A stretch of 64,000 nucleotides of DNA from JAVZJR01 sp037447235 (GCA_037447235.1 JBBIHC010000003.1:24806-88805); one strand, 5' to 3'; shown: positions 25,087 to 32,714, numbered from the stretch's first letter. Notes: generated from the letters alone by a model not told the origin. Numbers and translations: made by a program.

Positions 25087-26321
25087 ATTAATTTCTCCAC
25101 CCCGGGCAGGTATATTTCCCCTCCGAGCGCGGCGGAAAGCGAGCGGATGCCGCCGATGGTTATCGTGCCTATCAGGAGGACATTGACATAGGAGACAACT
25201 ATCAAGGTGTTGACATCCTTCAAGAATGCATAAACGATGTCAAACGCCTTTTCAACATCAAAGTTCATGGTCAGCATGTCAAGCCCCATGACCATGGCGC
25301 TAAGGCCGAGCGATGAAAGCGAAGCAAGCAGCGGATAGACCACATTGGCAACAAGTTGGAAACACGATGCAAAAAGACCCGGGCCGGCGATTGGGATAAG
25401 CAGAAGCGGGGAGCAGACAATCGCGGCGAAAACGCTTTCGCCCATGGCCAGGGCAGTCCTCAGAACTTCTCCTATGGTGCTTGTGCAAAACAGCGAAAAA
25501 AGCCCTCTTCCGAAAGCGCCTTCCTTGCCTGCGGCAAGCACGCTCAGGTCCCTTGAAGCCAAAGAAGGCGATGGAACGCCTATGACATCATTGAGCTGGT
25601 CCATAAGAATGACGGAAAGCGGAAAAAATATTGCAAGGCCGAGGGCGACCGCAATAAGAGTATTCCCAAGGCTTCTTGTCAGTGGAAAAGCCCTGAAGGA
25701 GAATGCTGCCGGAAAGAGAAAGTGTGGAACCACGATGAAAAAGAAGTCCAGCAGAACTGCTATCGCCTTGTAAAGAAAAAGAACATTCGTCATCCCGCCT
25801 CCGGCGGCCGTAAGCGACGATAGCAGAGGATAGACGCCGCCGTACCGCGATGAAGAGAACCCGGCATAGATTATAAAGCCTAGCGAGGCGTAGCTTGAGT
25901 ATGTTGAGACAAAACGGAGCCGGGCAGCGGCTTTTATCAGCGATTCGTATGCAGCAGTCACCTTGCCGGCCATTCCGCTAACCGCGCTTTCCGCAGCTGA
26001 TTTCGTGCAATCAACATCGGTAAATCCCTTGACGATAAGGTCGCTTGAAGCGACAAATGCAAGGAATACCACAAAAAGAACAGCGGTTACAATGACTTCC
26101 CTGAATTCGTTTTTTATCCAGGCATCAAGCTGCGGCATGCCGAATGCTCCGGAGAATGTTTTTATTATTGAAAGGAAAACGATTGTGACAATGAGAACCG
26201 CAACCGGCAATGTTGCGTATTCGCTTGCCGCGTAATCGGAAATGGAATCAACCGGCGAGCAGGCATCGCTGGCAAATGACAGCGTTGCCAGGAGCAAAAA
26301 AACTACGGCAAACAAACGCAT
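25083..26321 (-). CDS. Polytopic membrane protein, paralogue 1, first gene of the operon
   Basis: About 412 residues with a clear signal peptide (MRLFAVVFLLLATLSFASDAC) and seven or more membrane helices. It shows MPQLDAWIKNEFREVIVTA (~62-80), FLFPAAFSFRAFPLTRSLGN (~202-221) and the conserved tail GIRSLSAALGGEIYLPGVEKLI. An extra hydrophobic segment (~270-370) with Cys is not found in the other members. I chose ATG 26321 rather than the in-frame TTG at 26336 because it starts the signal peptide and sits about 24 nt from a good TATA box. Confidence 0.8.
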   Translation of the reverse strand: MRLFAVVFLLLATLSFASDACSPVDSISDYAASEYATLPVAVLIVTIVFLSIIKTFSGAFGMPQLDAWIKNEFREVIVTAVLFVVFLAFVASSDLIVKGFTDVDCTKSAAESAVSGMAGKVTAAYESLIKAAARLRFVSTYSSYASLGFIIYAGFSSSRYGGVYPLLSSLTAAGGGMTNVLFLYKAIAVLLDFFFIVVPHFLFPAAFSFRAFPLTRSLGNTLIAVALGLAIFFPLSVILMDQLNDVIGVPSPSLASRDLSVLAAGKEGAFGRGLFSLFCTSTIGEVLRTALAMGESVFAAIVCSPLLLIPIAGPGLFASCFQLVANVVYPLLASLSSLGLSAMVMGLDMLTMNFDVEKAFDIVYAFLKDVNTLIVVSYVNVLLIGTITIGGIRSLSAALGGEIYLPGVEKLI

Positions 26322-26341
26322 ATGCCATATTCTCAAATAAA

Positions 26342-26349
26342 TATTTAAA
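26342..26349 (-). promoter_or_regulatory. TATA box of the membrane-paralogue operon
   Basis: TTTAAATA on the minus strand, within ATCTTTAAATATTTATTTG, centred about 24 nt upstream of the ATG at 26321. This is the expected distance for a leaderless archaeal transcript. No other good promoter is seen until the end of the operon at 15081, where genes overlap or nearly touch. Confidence 0.55.
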
Positions 26350-26375
26350 GATTGCTTACAAAGAGCAGATTTAGG

Positions 26376-27683
26376 TCATTCTACCGCTATGTAAAGGGTT
26401 GGGTCACGAGTTAGACCCAGCATGTCATTTAATTCTCCAACGTATACGATATTGTATGCTGTTACATAATTTACTGCTAAAATAGGGGTATCTGGTTCTA
26501 TTTTTAGTTTCAAAGCATCCATAAGGTTATTAGCTGGGATTACATAAAACCGTACATAAGTAACGACTCCGCGGATATTGTTCTGGGCCCTATACTCTTC
26601 AGATAAGGGGCCGGCATGAATGCCAAATTCAATAATAGAAGTTGCGTACTTTAGGTCTTTGCCTTTCATTGCCTTGTATACCTCTTCCAATATATCAAAT
26701 TTCACGATAAGAGGATAGCCTTGTTTTATATGTATTGTACGTTTATACTGTATTTCTATTGCATGCGCATACTCAGACCCGTATTCCACAATCCCTAAAC
26801 CTCCATAGCTTGAGGGATTGGTTTGTTCTGGGGAGACCAATTCGTATTCAAGTAAACGTGTGTAAGGAGTAATAACTAGAGATTTTGGGAAGTTTGCGAT
26901 TTTTGGATGTTCTGGAAGAACGAGTCTCGCCACCAAAACATTCTCGGTGAACTTCGCATACTCAATGAGACCGGGGTTCCCAAGCGCGAAGTCAAATGTG
27001 TGGCGAATGTCTGTGTTTTGTCTAAAAATTATGGGATTCAAAAGTGATGAAATGTATATGCTAAACACAGGAAATTTATATTTATTCGGTGCTCTCAAAT
27101 TAGATATTAACAATGGTGTAAAACCTGTCTGTTTGTCAATATCGTGAATGTAGATATGGCCTTCGTCAGTAACATAAGGAAAATTTATATTTATTGGGGG
27201 TTTTGTTGTAGAATAGCTATCAACCACCTGCTTAAACAAATTTGCCTCAATAATGTTTTTTTGTAAAAGAAGCTGAAGTTTTTTGATCTTGATTTCTTGG
27301 AATTTTATTTCTTTTCCGTTTAAGTGTTTAGTAACAAACTTATGATGATCGGTCGAAGGATCTGGGGATAAAAGTGATTCTAGTATTGGAGGGGCTCGAC
27401 GTGGTAAAAGCGCCTCGTCCACTTCAAATTCATCATCATTCTTTTCTAATTTCTTTTCTAATTGTTTAACAACCTGGTGTTTGTCTCCAGGTTCTTCAGG
27501 CTTAGTGTTTTCAGCAGCTTTACTGTTGATTAAGCCGCAACAGGTCAATAAGCCTGCAACAAGTACTCTACTCTTTAGTAGTTTTGCTAATGGGCTTTTA
27601 AGCGGGCCTTTAAGCTGCAGGCTTGGAGTGTTTTCAGATAATGGATGCCCATACCTAATCTTTTTCGTAACACCACGCTCCAC
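26376..27683 (-). CDS. Hypothetical exported protein in an AT-rich island
   Basis: 435 residues from a GTG start. The N-terminal region has a basic stretch followed by a hydrophobic segment ending in two Cys (SRVLVAGLLTCCGL, ~39-52), which could be an export or lipoprotein signal. A charged linker and a long beta-rich domain (~130-435, e.g. PININFPYVTDEGHIYIHDID) follow. I do not recognise the family. The stretch is visibly richer in A+T than both neighbours and uses different codons, which suggests later acquisition. It ends 55 nt upstream of the operon start on the same strand, so it may or may not belong to that system. Confidence 0.7.
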   Translation of the reverse strand: MERGVTKKIRYGHPLSENTPSLQLKGPLKSPLAKLLKSRVLVAGLLTCCGLINSKAAENTKPEEPGDKHQVVKQLEKKLEKNDDEFEVDEALLPRRAPPILESLLSPDPSTDHHKFVTKHLNGKEIKFQEIKIKKLQLLLQKNIIEANLFKQVVDSYSTTKPPININFPYVTDEGHIYIHDIDKQTGFTPLLISNLRAPNKYKFPVFSIYISSLLNPIIFRQNTDIRHTFDFALGNPGLIEYAKFTENVLVARLVLPEHPKIANFPKSLVITPYTRLLEYELVSPEQTNPSSYGGLGIVEYGSEYAHAIEIQYKRTIHIKQGYPLIVKFDILEEVYKAMKGKDLKYATSIIEFGIHAGPLSEEYRAQNNIRGVVTYVRFYVIPANNLMDALKLKIEPDTPILAVNYVTAYNIVYVGELNDMLGLTRDPTLYIAVE

Positions 27684-27794
27684 TTTTTACAATATTATTT
27701 AGGCTGCAAGCTTTTATAAATTTATTTAATTTTTCATTACTTTAAAAATCTGGCAACGAGTAAGCTTTTTAAGTGCTTACGATGGAAACACATC

Positions 27795-30632
27795 ATGAAT
27801 AGGAATATCTTGTTTTTGCTGCTTTTTTTGCCTCTTTTGTACGCGCAGACGGAGGAATGCGTCAAATGCGAAGAGGTGGCGTTGCTTACGCCAACAAAAA
27901 TGGTTGTTCTCTCTGATGAGATAAACCATCTTCTAAGAATAAGCCTGTACAACGCCACAAGCAGACAACCGCTCCCCAATGCCGTCATAATAATACATCG
28001 ATATAATGGCACCGTGCACGCTTTTGAGAAGGTCTTCACAGACGAAAGAGGCAGCGCCACATATAATTTTTCTGCTTACAAGGACGGCTGCTATACCTAC
28101 CAGATGCTTTTTTGCTCGTGCGAAAAGGATGCTGTAAAAAAGTGCTGCTTTGAGATAAACAACATAGACATAACAAAGCCTGGCATCCCGGACAGCATGG
28201 ATGACATCCCGTTGGCGCCGAATCAGCCGCAACTGGAACCTTCCGAAATAATATATGACTACAGAGCATTCCCGAGCACTGAGATTTACTCGTACTGCAG
28301 GCCGCAAGCCGAAGCAGCTTCAACCCCGGCATTCTGCCTTCCGCTCGCAATAATTTTTGCCCTTTTGGGCGGAAGCCTGATGCTGACCGGAAGAAATCCG
28401 CTGCGGGGGTTTGATCTTGGCGGTATCAGGGTTGGAAGACACATAAAGTACGAAAGCAGGGGCCGTTTTGCCGGCTATACCGTCTCGCCTGTCCAGGTAA
28501 CTGGCGTAATCAGAAAAGCAAAGGCGGAGAAGGTGGAGAAAGCAGTGGCGGCAACAGGAGAAGCAAAAGGACGGGTCGGCACGATAGCAGACAGGTTCAG
28601 GCGTCAGGTTATAACCCCTGTAAAGGGAGTGCCGGCCGGCATAAAGCAGGCAAAAGGAGCGATGGCTGCGGCAAAGAAGGACCTATCGAAAGGGGCAAGC
28701 GGAATTGCAGCACAGTATAAAGAGGCTGGAAAATTACTCGGCAGGGCTGGTCTTCAGGCGATTAGCACGCCAATCGATGCGCTCCGCACTTCAACTGGCG
28801 GACCGGAGATGATGATCGGACCGGATGGAAGACCGATACCGATAAGGCGTGGTGCAGAAATGAAGGGCGGCGGCGTGAGCGGCATATTTGCGTTGCTCGG
28901 GGCAATCCTGCCAGCCAAGATAAATGTGCAAAAGCTTCAGGCAGATTGCTATGAGCTGCTAAAGACAAGGGGCGAGCGAATAGCTGAAAAAATGATGTTG
29001 CAGGAAAAGCTTGAACTGCTTATTGAGAGAACAAAGGAGCTGACTGCTTTTCAGCCGGTCAAAGAAAAAGGAGGAAAGAAATACGAAAATGTTTCATTCA
29101 CTCTTGAAAAAGCACGTCCGCCAAAGGTTGAAGGGCATGAAGTATTAAACGAAGCAACAACACCGGACGGAAAAAAAGCGTTCGTTGCAGGAAGAGAAGA
29201 TGGATCAGTGGTTCTTGTTCCGGAAGGCACGCCTTTATACGGCAAGTTTATCCAGAAAATTAAAGAAAGCGAAGAAACGGTTGGAAAAATCAGGGTGGAA
29301 ATACCCGGAAATGGCGTATACAGCATAGAAAAGGATGAAAAGGGGAAGATAAGAGTATACAAAGATGGGGATGCGATAGACATAAAAGACCCCAAAGTGC
29401 AGGAAAGCATAATAAAAGACCCCGCATACCGCGGGTTTCGCGGGGACGCCGGGCTTACCTTTACCAAGATAAATGTGGGCGGCAGGGGGTACTCTTTTTC
29501 AAAAAACGATAAAGGCGAAATTTCAGTTTATGCAACTATAATGCCAGAAAACGTAACAAAAACAAATCTAGGTGCAGGAATTGTTGCGGCTTATAAAGAG
29601 GCAATAAAGGCAAATTCTGATTTCGTTATAGGCAAAAAAAGCGAGATTCTAATGTCCTATAATGAAGCAATGGCCGAATGGCAACAAGCCAAAGAAGTGG
29701 TCCGTGCTTCGCAGGTCGAGTTCGTGAAAAGCAATCTGGAAGAGGCAAAAACCGGGTTTTTGGAACAGCCTGAAACAATAGAGGCCGCTGACAAGATAAT
29801 GGTTGACAAAGTCAAAGGATATGTTGAAATGCTGGAAGAAAGTGCAGAAAAAATCAAGCCTTCCACCCGCACAGAAAAAAAGCTGCAGCAGAGAATTTTG
29901 GACGATGCTGACATGCTGAGGGAGGGTATTGCGCTTATAGGGGAATATGGAAAAGCCGCAATGCCTGAAAAACTAAAAGCAGAGGAGCGCGTAACGATAG
30001 AGCAACGCGTAAGCGGAGCAAAAGAAAAGCCAGGGGAGATCACCAGGGTTGAAGAAAAGATAGAGGAATACAATAAAAAAGTAAACGGAGAATTGGGCGA
30101 AATAATGAATGAATTGGCTGCCGGAATGGACGCGACGGCTTTTAGGATCAGGATGCGGCAGGCGGAGGGCCTGTCTTCAGTCAGGGACTATCTGGAGAGC
30201 AAAGCAGAGGGCAGCAGGGAGAAAGCGGTTGGCATATCAACTAATCTTCTTAGTAATGAAGAACTTGACAAGATGGTGCAAAAGAACCCTGGCCATCCAT
30301 TCACGGGAGCGGCTGAATTGGAACGCCTGACAAGACATATTTCTAATTACTATGCAGACCTTTATAGAAGACAGGATTATGGGAAGCAAGAAGTTGGGCC
30401 TTCAAGAACACTGGAATATGAAAAGCGGCTTGACGAGCTTGCCGCTTCAGAAGGATTAGTGCTGAAAGACATGATAACAAACAGGGAACGTGTTGAATTT
30501 ATCAAACAAACAAAGGGCCTATTGGCTAACGAGCATAGCAAGCTTGAAGAAGAAGAGCAGAGCCCACCATCAGTTTCTGCCGATAGCGGTGAGAAGAACA
30601 AAACAGCTGCCAAAAACGACAAGAGCACATAA
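27795..30632 (+). CDS. Single-pass membrane protein with large cytoplasmic coiled-coil region
   Basis: 945 residues. Signal peptide (~1-18), an external domain (~19-170) with Cys pairs (ECVKCEE, FCSCEKD, KKCCFE), a carboxypeptidase-regulatory-like beta segment and N-glycosylation sequons (NAT, NGT, NFS), one membrane helix at ~178-198, then about 740 cytoplasmic residues. The latter contain Lys/Ala-rich helices (210-340), a beta region with two copies of a GxxYSxxKxxKGxIxVY pattern (~510-590), and long acidic coiled coils up to the end. Family unknown. It is divergent from the membrane-paralogue operon with one AT-rich gene between, and is a candidate partner by location and topology. Confidence 0.8.
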   Translation: MNRNILFLLLFLPLLYAQTEECVKCEEVALLTPTKMVVLSDEINHLLRISLYNATSRQPLPNAVIIIHRYNGTVHAFEKVFTDERGSATYNFSAYKDGCYTYQMLFCSCEKDAVKKCCFEINNIDITKPGIPDSMDDIPLAPNQPQLEPSEIIYDYRAFPSTEIYSYCRPQAEAASTPAFCLPLAIIFALLGGSLMLTGRNPLRGFDLGGIRVGRHIKYESRGRFAGYTVSPVQVTGVIRKAKAEKVEKAVAATGEAKGRVGTIADRFRRQVITPVKGVPAGIKQAKGAMAAAKKDLSKGASGIAAQYKEAGKLLGRAGLQAISTPIDALRTSTGGPEMMIGPDGRPIPIRRGAEMKGGGVSGIFALLGAILPAKINVQKLQADCYELLKTRGERIAEKMMLQEKLELLIERTKELTAFQPVKEKGGKKYENVSFTLEKARPPKVEGHEVLNEATTPDGKKAFVAGREDGSVVLVPEGTPLYGKFIQKIKESEETVGKIRVEIPGNGVYSIEKDEKGKIRVYKDGDAIDIKDPKVQESIIKDPAYRGFRGDAGLTFTKINVGGRGYSFSKNDKGEISVYATIMPENVTKTNLGAGIVAAYKEAIKANSDFVIGKKSEILMSYNEAMAEWQQAKEVVRASQVEFVKSNLEEAKTGFLEQPETIEAADKIMVDKVKGYVEMLEESAEKIKPSTRTEKKLQQRILDDADMLREGIALIGEYGKAAMPEKLKAEERVTIEQRVSGAKEKPGEITRVEEKIEEYNKKVNGELGEIMNELAAGMDATAFRIRMRQAEGLSSVRDYLESKAEGSREKAVGISTNLLSNEELDKMVQKNPGHPFTGAAELERLTRHISNYYADLYRRQDYGKQEVGPSRTLEYEKRLDELAASEGLVLKDMITNRERVEFIKQTKGLLANEHSKLEEEEQSPPSVSADSGEKNKTAAKNDKST

Positions 30633-30638
30633 GTACCT

Positions 30639-30660
30639 GTAAGAAAACCTAAAAACGGCT
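30639..30660 (+). repeat. Partial copy of a dispersed purine-rich repeat
   Basis: 22 nt that match the reverse complement of 63946-63967 at 21 of 22 positions. It corresponds to the tail of the 47-nt repeat at 30713-30759, plus ACGGCT. Confidence 0.6.
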
Positions 30661-30691
30661 GCGGTGGCAGTAGAAAACCGTCGTCCACCGC
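30661..30691 (+). other. 7-bp hairpin after the 945-residue protein gene
   Basis: GCGGTGG (30661-30667) pairs perfectly with CCACCGC (30685-30691) around a 17-nt loop. No T-run follows, so it is not a classical terminator. It may be a 3' structure or part of a small RNA. An ACA lies 10 nt downstream, but no pseudouridylation pocket can be drawn. Confidence 0.4.
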
Positions 30692-30712
30692 TCCTATAAA
30701 ACATTAGCATAA

Positions 30713-30759
30713 CAGAGAAAACAGTAAGAAGCGAAGAAAACAGAAAGAAAACCTAAAAA
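30713..30759 (+). repeat. Dispersed purine-rich 47-nt repeat, copy 1
   Basis: 43 of 47 positions match the reverse complement of 63951-63997. The strand read here is almost wholly purine with CAG and AAAAC blocks. It lies just upstream of tRNA-Arg. The other copy lies just downstream of the C/D-box sRNA in opposite orientation. Confidence 0.7.
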
Positions 30760-30790
30760 GATTAAAATAAGTTGTTTTATTATCTTGATT

Positions 30791-30924
30791 GGGCCTGTAG
30801 CTCAACTTGGACAGAGCGCCTGGCTTCGGATGCGCTCTCCTGAATGCAGGAGTGACCAGGCGGTTGTGGGTTCAAAAGCCTTGTGCCGTCTCAGACGGCT
30901 TGGCTGGCAATCCTGCCAGGCCCG
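30791..30924 (+). tRNA. tRNA-Arg (UCG) with two introns
   Basis: Acceptor GGGCCTG pairs with CAGGCCC, then G73. D arm is GCTC/GAGC. The anticodon arm CCTGG-CTTCGGA-CCAGG (anticodon TCG) forms after removing 25 nt at 30830-30854, the canonical 37/38 site. There CTTC of the loop pairs with GGAG of the intron end to give a good bulge-helix-bulge. The T arm GTGGG-TTCAAAT-CCTGC forms only after removing a second 34-nt intron in the T loop (30877-30910, boundary uncertain by 1-3 nt because of an A-run), which contains the perfect hairpin GCCGTC-TCA-GACGGC. The spliced tRNA is 75 nt. CCA is not encoded. Confidence 0.92.
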
Positions 30925-30950
30925 ATTATCAATCAACAAGTGAAAGAAAT

Positions 30951-31193
30951 ATGGAAAAAATGGTCATATACGAAGGGCTTCTTAAATGCGGCATATCCGA
31001 GCTTGACGCAAAGATAGTGCTTGACTGCATTGTAAGAAAAACGTCGTGCTCCTGGATGAATAATGATGAGATAAAGGAAGGCGCTGAAGAAAGGCTGGAT
31101 GATTATCTAAAACAGTACGGCCTCTCGGTTAAGATAAACGAAAGGCCGATGACGAATAAATACATCTGGGAAGTAAAAGTATTGAATAAATAA
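30951..31193 (+). CDS. Hypothetical small protein
   Basis: 80 residues, starting MEKMVIYEGLLKCG. It is compact and charged, with two Cys in the helical first half (LKCGISELDAKIVLDCIV) and a likely alpha+beta ending YIWEVKVLNK. There is no signal or membrane segment. Family not recognised. The ATG follows a purine-rich AAGTGAAAG stretch, 26 nt after the tRNA-Arg end. An in-frame ATG at 30960 is an alternative. A reading frame running back through the tRNA gene is not coding. Confidence 0.6.
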   Translation: MEKMVIYEGLLKCGISELDAKIVLDCIVRKTSCSWMNNDEIKEGAEERLDDYLKQYGLSVKINERPMTNKYIWEVKVLNK

Positions 31194-31240
31194 TGCGACC
31201 AGAAAGTGCGCAGGCAAGAGCGTCGCATAGTCTTTTTTTA
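31194..31240 (+). terminator. Hairpin plus T-run terminator
   Basis: TGCGAC (31194-31199) pairs with GTCGCA (31222-31227), followed by TAGTCTTTTTTTA. It starts directly after the stop codon of the 80-residue gene, so it probably ends that transcript. Confidence 0.6.
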
Positions 31241-31320
31241 GTGTAAAAAATCAATATTTGTGAAAATAAAACCCAGAAGTAAAAAGAATGATTTTTAAAA
31301 TGTTATGTTCAAAGCCATTA

Positions 31321-31357
31321 GTATATATTATATATGTATATATAATATATTTATAAT
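31321..31357 (+). promoter_or_regulatory. Strong AT-only promoter region of the radA operon
   Basis: A 37-bp run of only A and T apart from two G, with repeated TATATA and a final ATATTTATAA about 20 nt upstream of the first ATG (31372). It contains several overlapping TATA-like elements. A GGGTGG ribosome-binding site follows. It is the only convincing promoter upstream of radA. Confidence 0.6.
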
Positions 31358-31371
31358 CTAAGGGTGGTTTT

Positions 31372-31656
31372 ATGAAAAATGAGGAGATAAACCTGGTTGA
31401 TGAAGGGTTTGAGGAGATAGGAGAAGCGAAGAAGCAGCCTGCAGGGCCTGCTCCGGGCAGCCAAAACAGCACTGGGGCGCAGCAGCAGGGCGCAAAACCC
31501 GATTTCAGGGTAGTCCAGCCGGACAGGGACAAAAACGGGAATATTGTATACACGAATGTTGGCGGGATGTGGAAAAACATATCAAAAAGCGGTAATGAAT
31601 TTTATACGCTCAGGATAGGGCAGCTGAAATTGCTGGTTTTCCCAAACAACAAATAA
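31372..31656 (+). CDS. Small conserved-type protein upstream of radA
   Basis: 94 residues: an acidic N-terminus, a Pro/Gln/Gly-rich linker (~22-42), then a compact C-terminal part (VYTNVGGMWKNISKSGNEFY, then TLRIGQLKLLVFPNNK). The Gly-x-x-Trp-Lys ... Ser-Lys-x-Gly-x-Glu-Tyr ... hVF pattern recalls DUF736-like or small OB-type domains. The resemblance is by eye only. It is separated from radA by 9 nt and shares its promoter, so a role linked to recombination or single-stranded DNA is possible but not shown. Confidence 0.75.
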   Translation: MKNEEINLVDEGFEEIGEAKKQPAGPAPGSQNSTGAQQQGAKPDFRVVQPDRDKNGNIVYTNVGGMWKNISKSGNEFYTLRIGQLKLLVFPNNK

Positions 31657-31665
31657 GGCGATGTT

Positions 31666-32616
31666 ATGGCAACAAAAAAAATATATAAGGAACTTGAGGA
31701 CCTGCCAGGCATCGGAGAAGCAACCGCAGAAAAACTAAAGGCAGCCGGCTATGACAGCTTTTCCGCCATAGCTGCGGCAAACCCCCATGACTTGGCAGAA
31801 CTTGTGGGCATGTCGGTTGAGGCGGCAAAAAAAGCCATAGACGCGTCAAAAGAAGCAATAGACATCGGCATAGAGCGAGGCGACCAGGTTTATGAGAGGC
31901 GAAAGGCAATAGGAAAGATAACTACCAGTTCAAAAGCGCTTGACGAGCTTTTGGGCGGGGGAGTGGAGACTCAGGCAATAACCGAGGCATATGCGCGCTT
32001 TAGCTCGGGAAAAAGCCAACTCGCGTTCCAGCTTGCAGTGAATGCCCAAAAACCCGTGGGCGAGGGTGGCCTCGGCGGCGGGGTGCTTTTTATAGATACC
32101 GAGCACACATTCAGACCTGAGAGGATAGCCCAGATAGCGCAGGCTGCAAACATGGATCCGGTAGAAGTGTTAAAAGGCATTTATGTCGTTCGCGCGGAAA
32201 ACAGCGACCACCAGATGGTCGTGGTGGACAAGGCCGCAGAGCTGGTAAAGGAAAAAAACATAAAATTGATAGTCGTAGACTCCCTTACATCGCATTTCAG
32301 GTCAGACTATATGGGCAGGGGTGCGCTGGGGGAGAGGCAGCAAAAGCTGAACAGGCATGTCCACGACCTGCAGAGGCTTGCAGACGAATACAATCTCGCA
32401 GTATATGTCACAAATCAGGTAATGGACGACCCGGGAATGATGTTTGGCGACCCGACAAAGCCCATTGGAGGGCACGTCCTTGCGCACGCTTCCACCTACA
32501 GGTTATATCTTAGAAAGGGGAAGGACGAAAAAAGAATCGCAAGGCTGGTTGATTCGCCGAACCTTCCGGAAGGCGAATGCGTTTTCAAGGTGACAAAAAA
32601 CGGGGTAAGCGACTAG
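31666..32616 (+). CDS. radA: DNA repair and recombination protein RadA
   Basis: 316 residues. N-terminal helix-hairpin-helix domain (LEDLPGIGEATAEKLKAAGY, ~10-29), a linker helix, then the RecA core: LDELLGGGVETQAITEAY, the Walker A segment, a Walker B-like LIVVDSLTSHFRSDY, and VTNQVMDDPG with PIGGHVLAHASTYRLYLRKGK. It catalyses strand exchange in homologous recombination. The Walker A reads ARFSSGKS (110-117) instead of the usual GEFGSGKT: the first Gly is Ala and the middle Gly is Ser, while the essential Gly-Lys-Ser is kept. Confidence 0.95.
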   Translation: MATKKIYKELEDLPGIGEATAEKLKAAGYDSFSAIAAANPHDLAELVGMSVEAAKKAIDASKEAIDIGIERGDQVYERRKAIGKITTSSKALDELLGGGVETQAITEAYARFSSGKSQLAFQLAVNAQKPVGEGGLGGGVLFIDTEHTFRPERIAQIAQAANMDPVEVLKGIYVVRAENSDHQMVVVDKAAELVKEKNIKLIVVDSLTSHFRSDYMGRGALGERQQKLNRHVHDLQRLADEYNLAVYVTNQVMDDPGMMFGDPTKPIGGHVLAHASTYRLYLRKGKDEKRIARLVDSPNLPEGECVFKVTKNGVSD

Positions 32617-32623
32617 ATTTGAA

Positions 32624-32636
32624 TTTTTTATTTTTT
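32624..32636 (+). terminator. T-rich tract after radA
   Basis: TTTTTTATTTTTT within 20 nt after the radA stop codon. Such U-rich tracts are typical archaeal termination signals. A new TATA-like TTTATAAATTTTATC follows at ~32661-32675 for the next gene. Confidence 0.5.
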
Positions 32637-32714
32637 CCCTGCCGCGGCGGATAAAGGCATATTTATAAATTTTATCATATAAAACTACATATTACAACAA
32701 AAATAGGTGTCCGG

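Noticed and set aside
15081..26321. ABC transporter or respiratory complex as identity of the membrane operon
   Set aside because: No ATPase, no quinone or heme motifs, and no NuoH/N- or Mrp-like signatures in any of the six proteins.
30661..30703. Possible H/ACA guide RNA
   Set aside because: A hairpin and an ACA are present, but no internal pseudouridylation pocket or K-turn could be drawn.
30807..30950. Coding extension upstream of the 80-residue gene
   Set aside because: It runs through the tRNA-Arg gene and its introns. The ATG at 30951 is sufficient.
31321..31357. AT-only stretch as a replication origin
   Set aside because: No origin recognition boxes, no orc1/cdc6 gene nearby. Better explained as the radA operon promoter.
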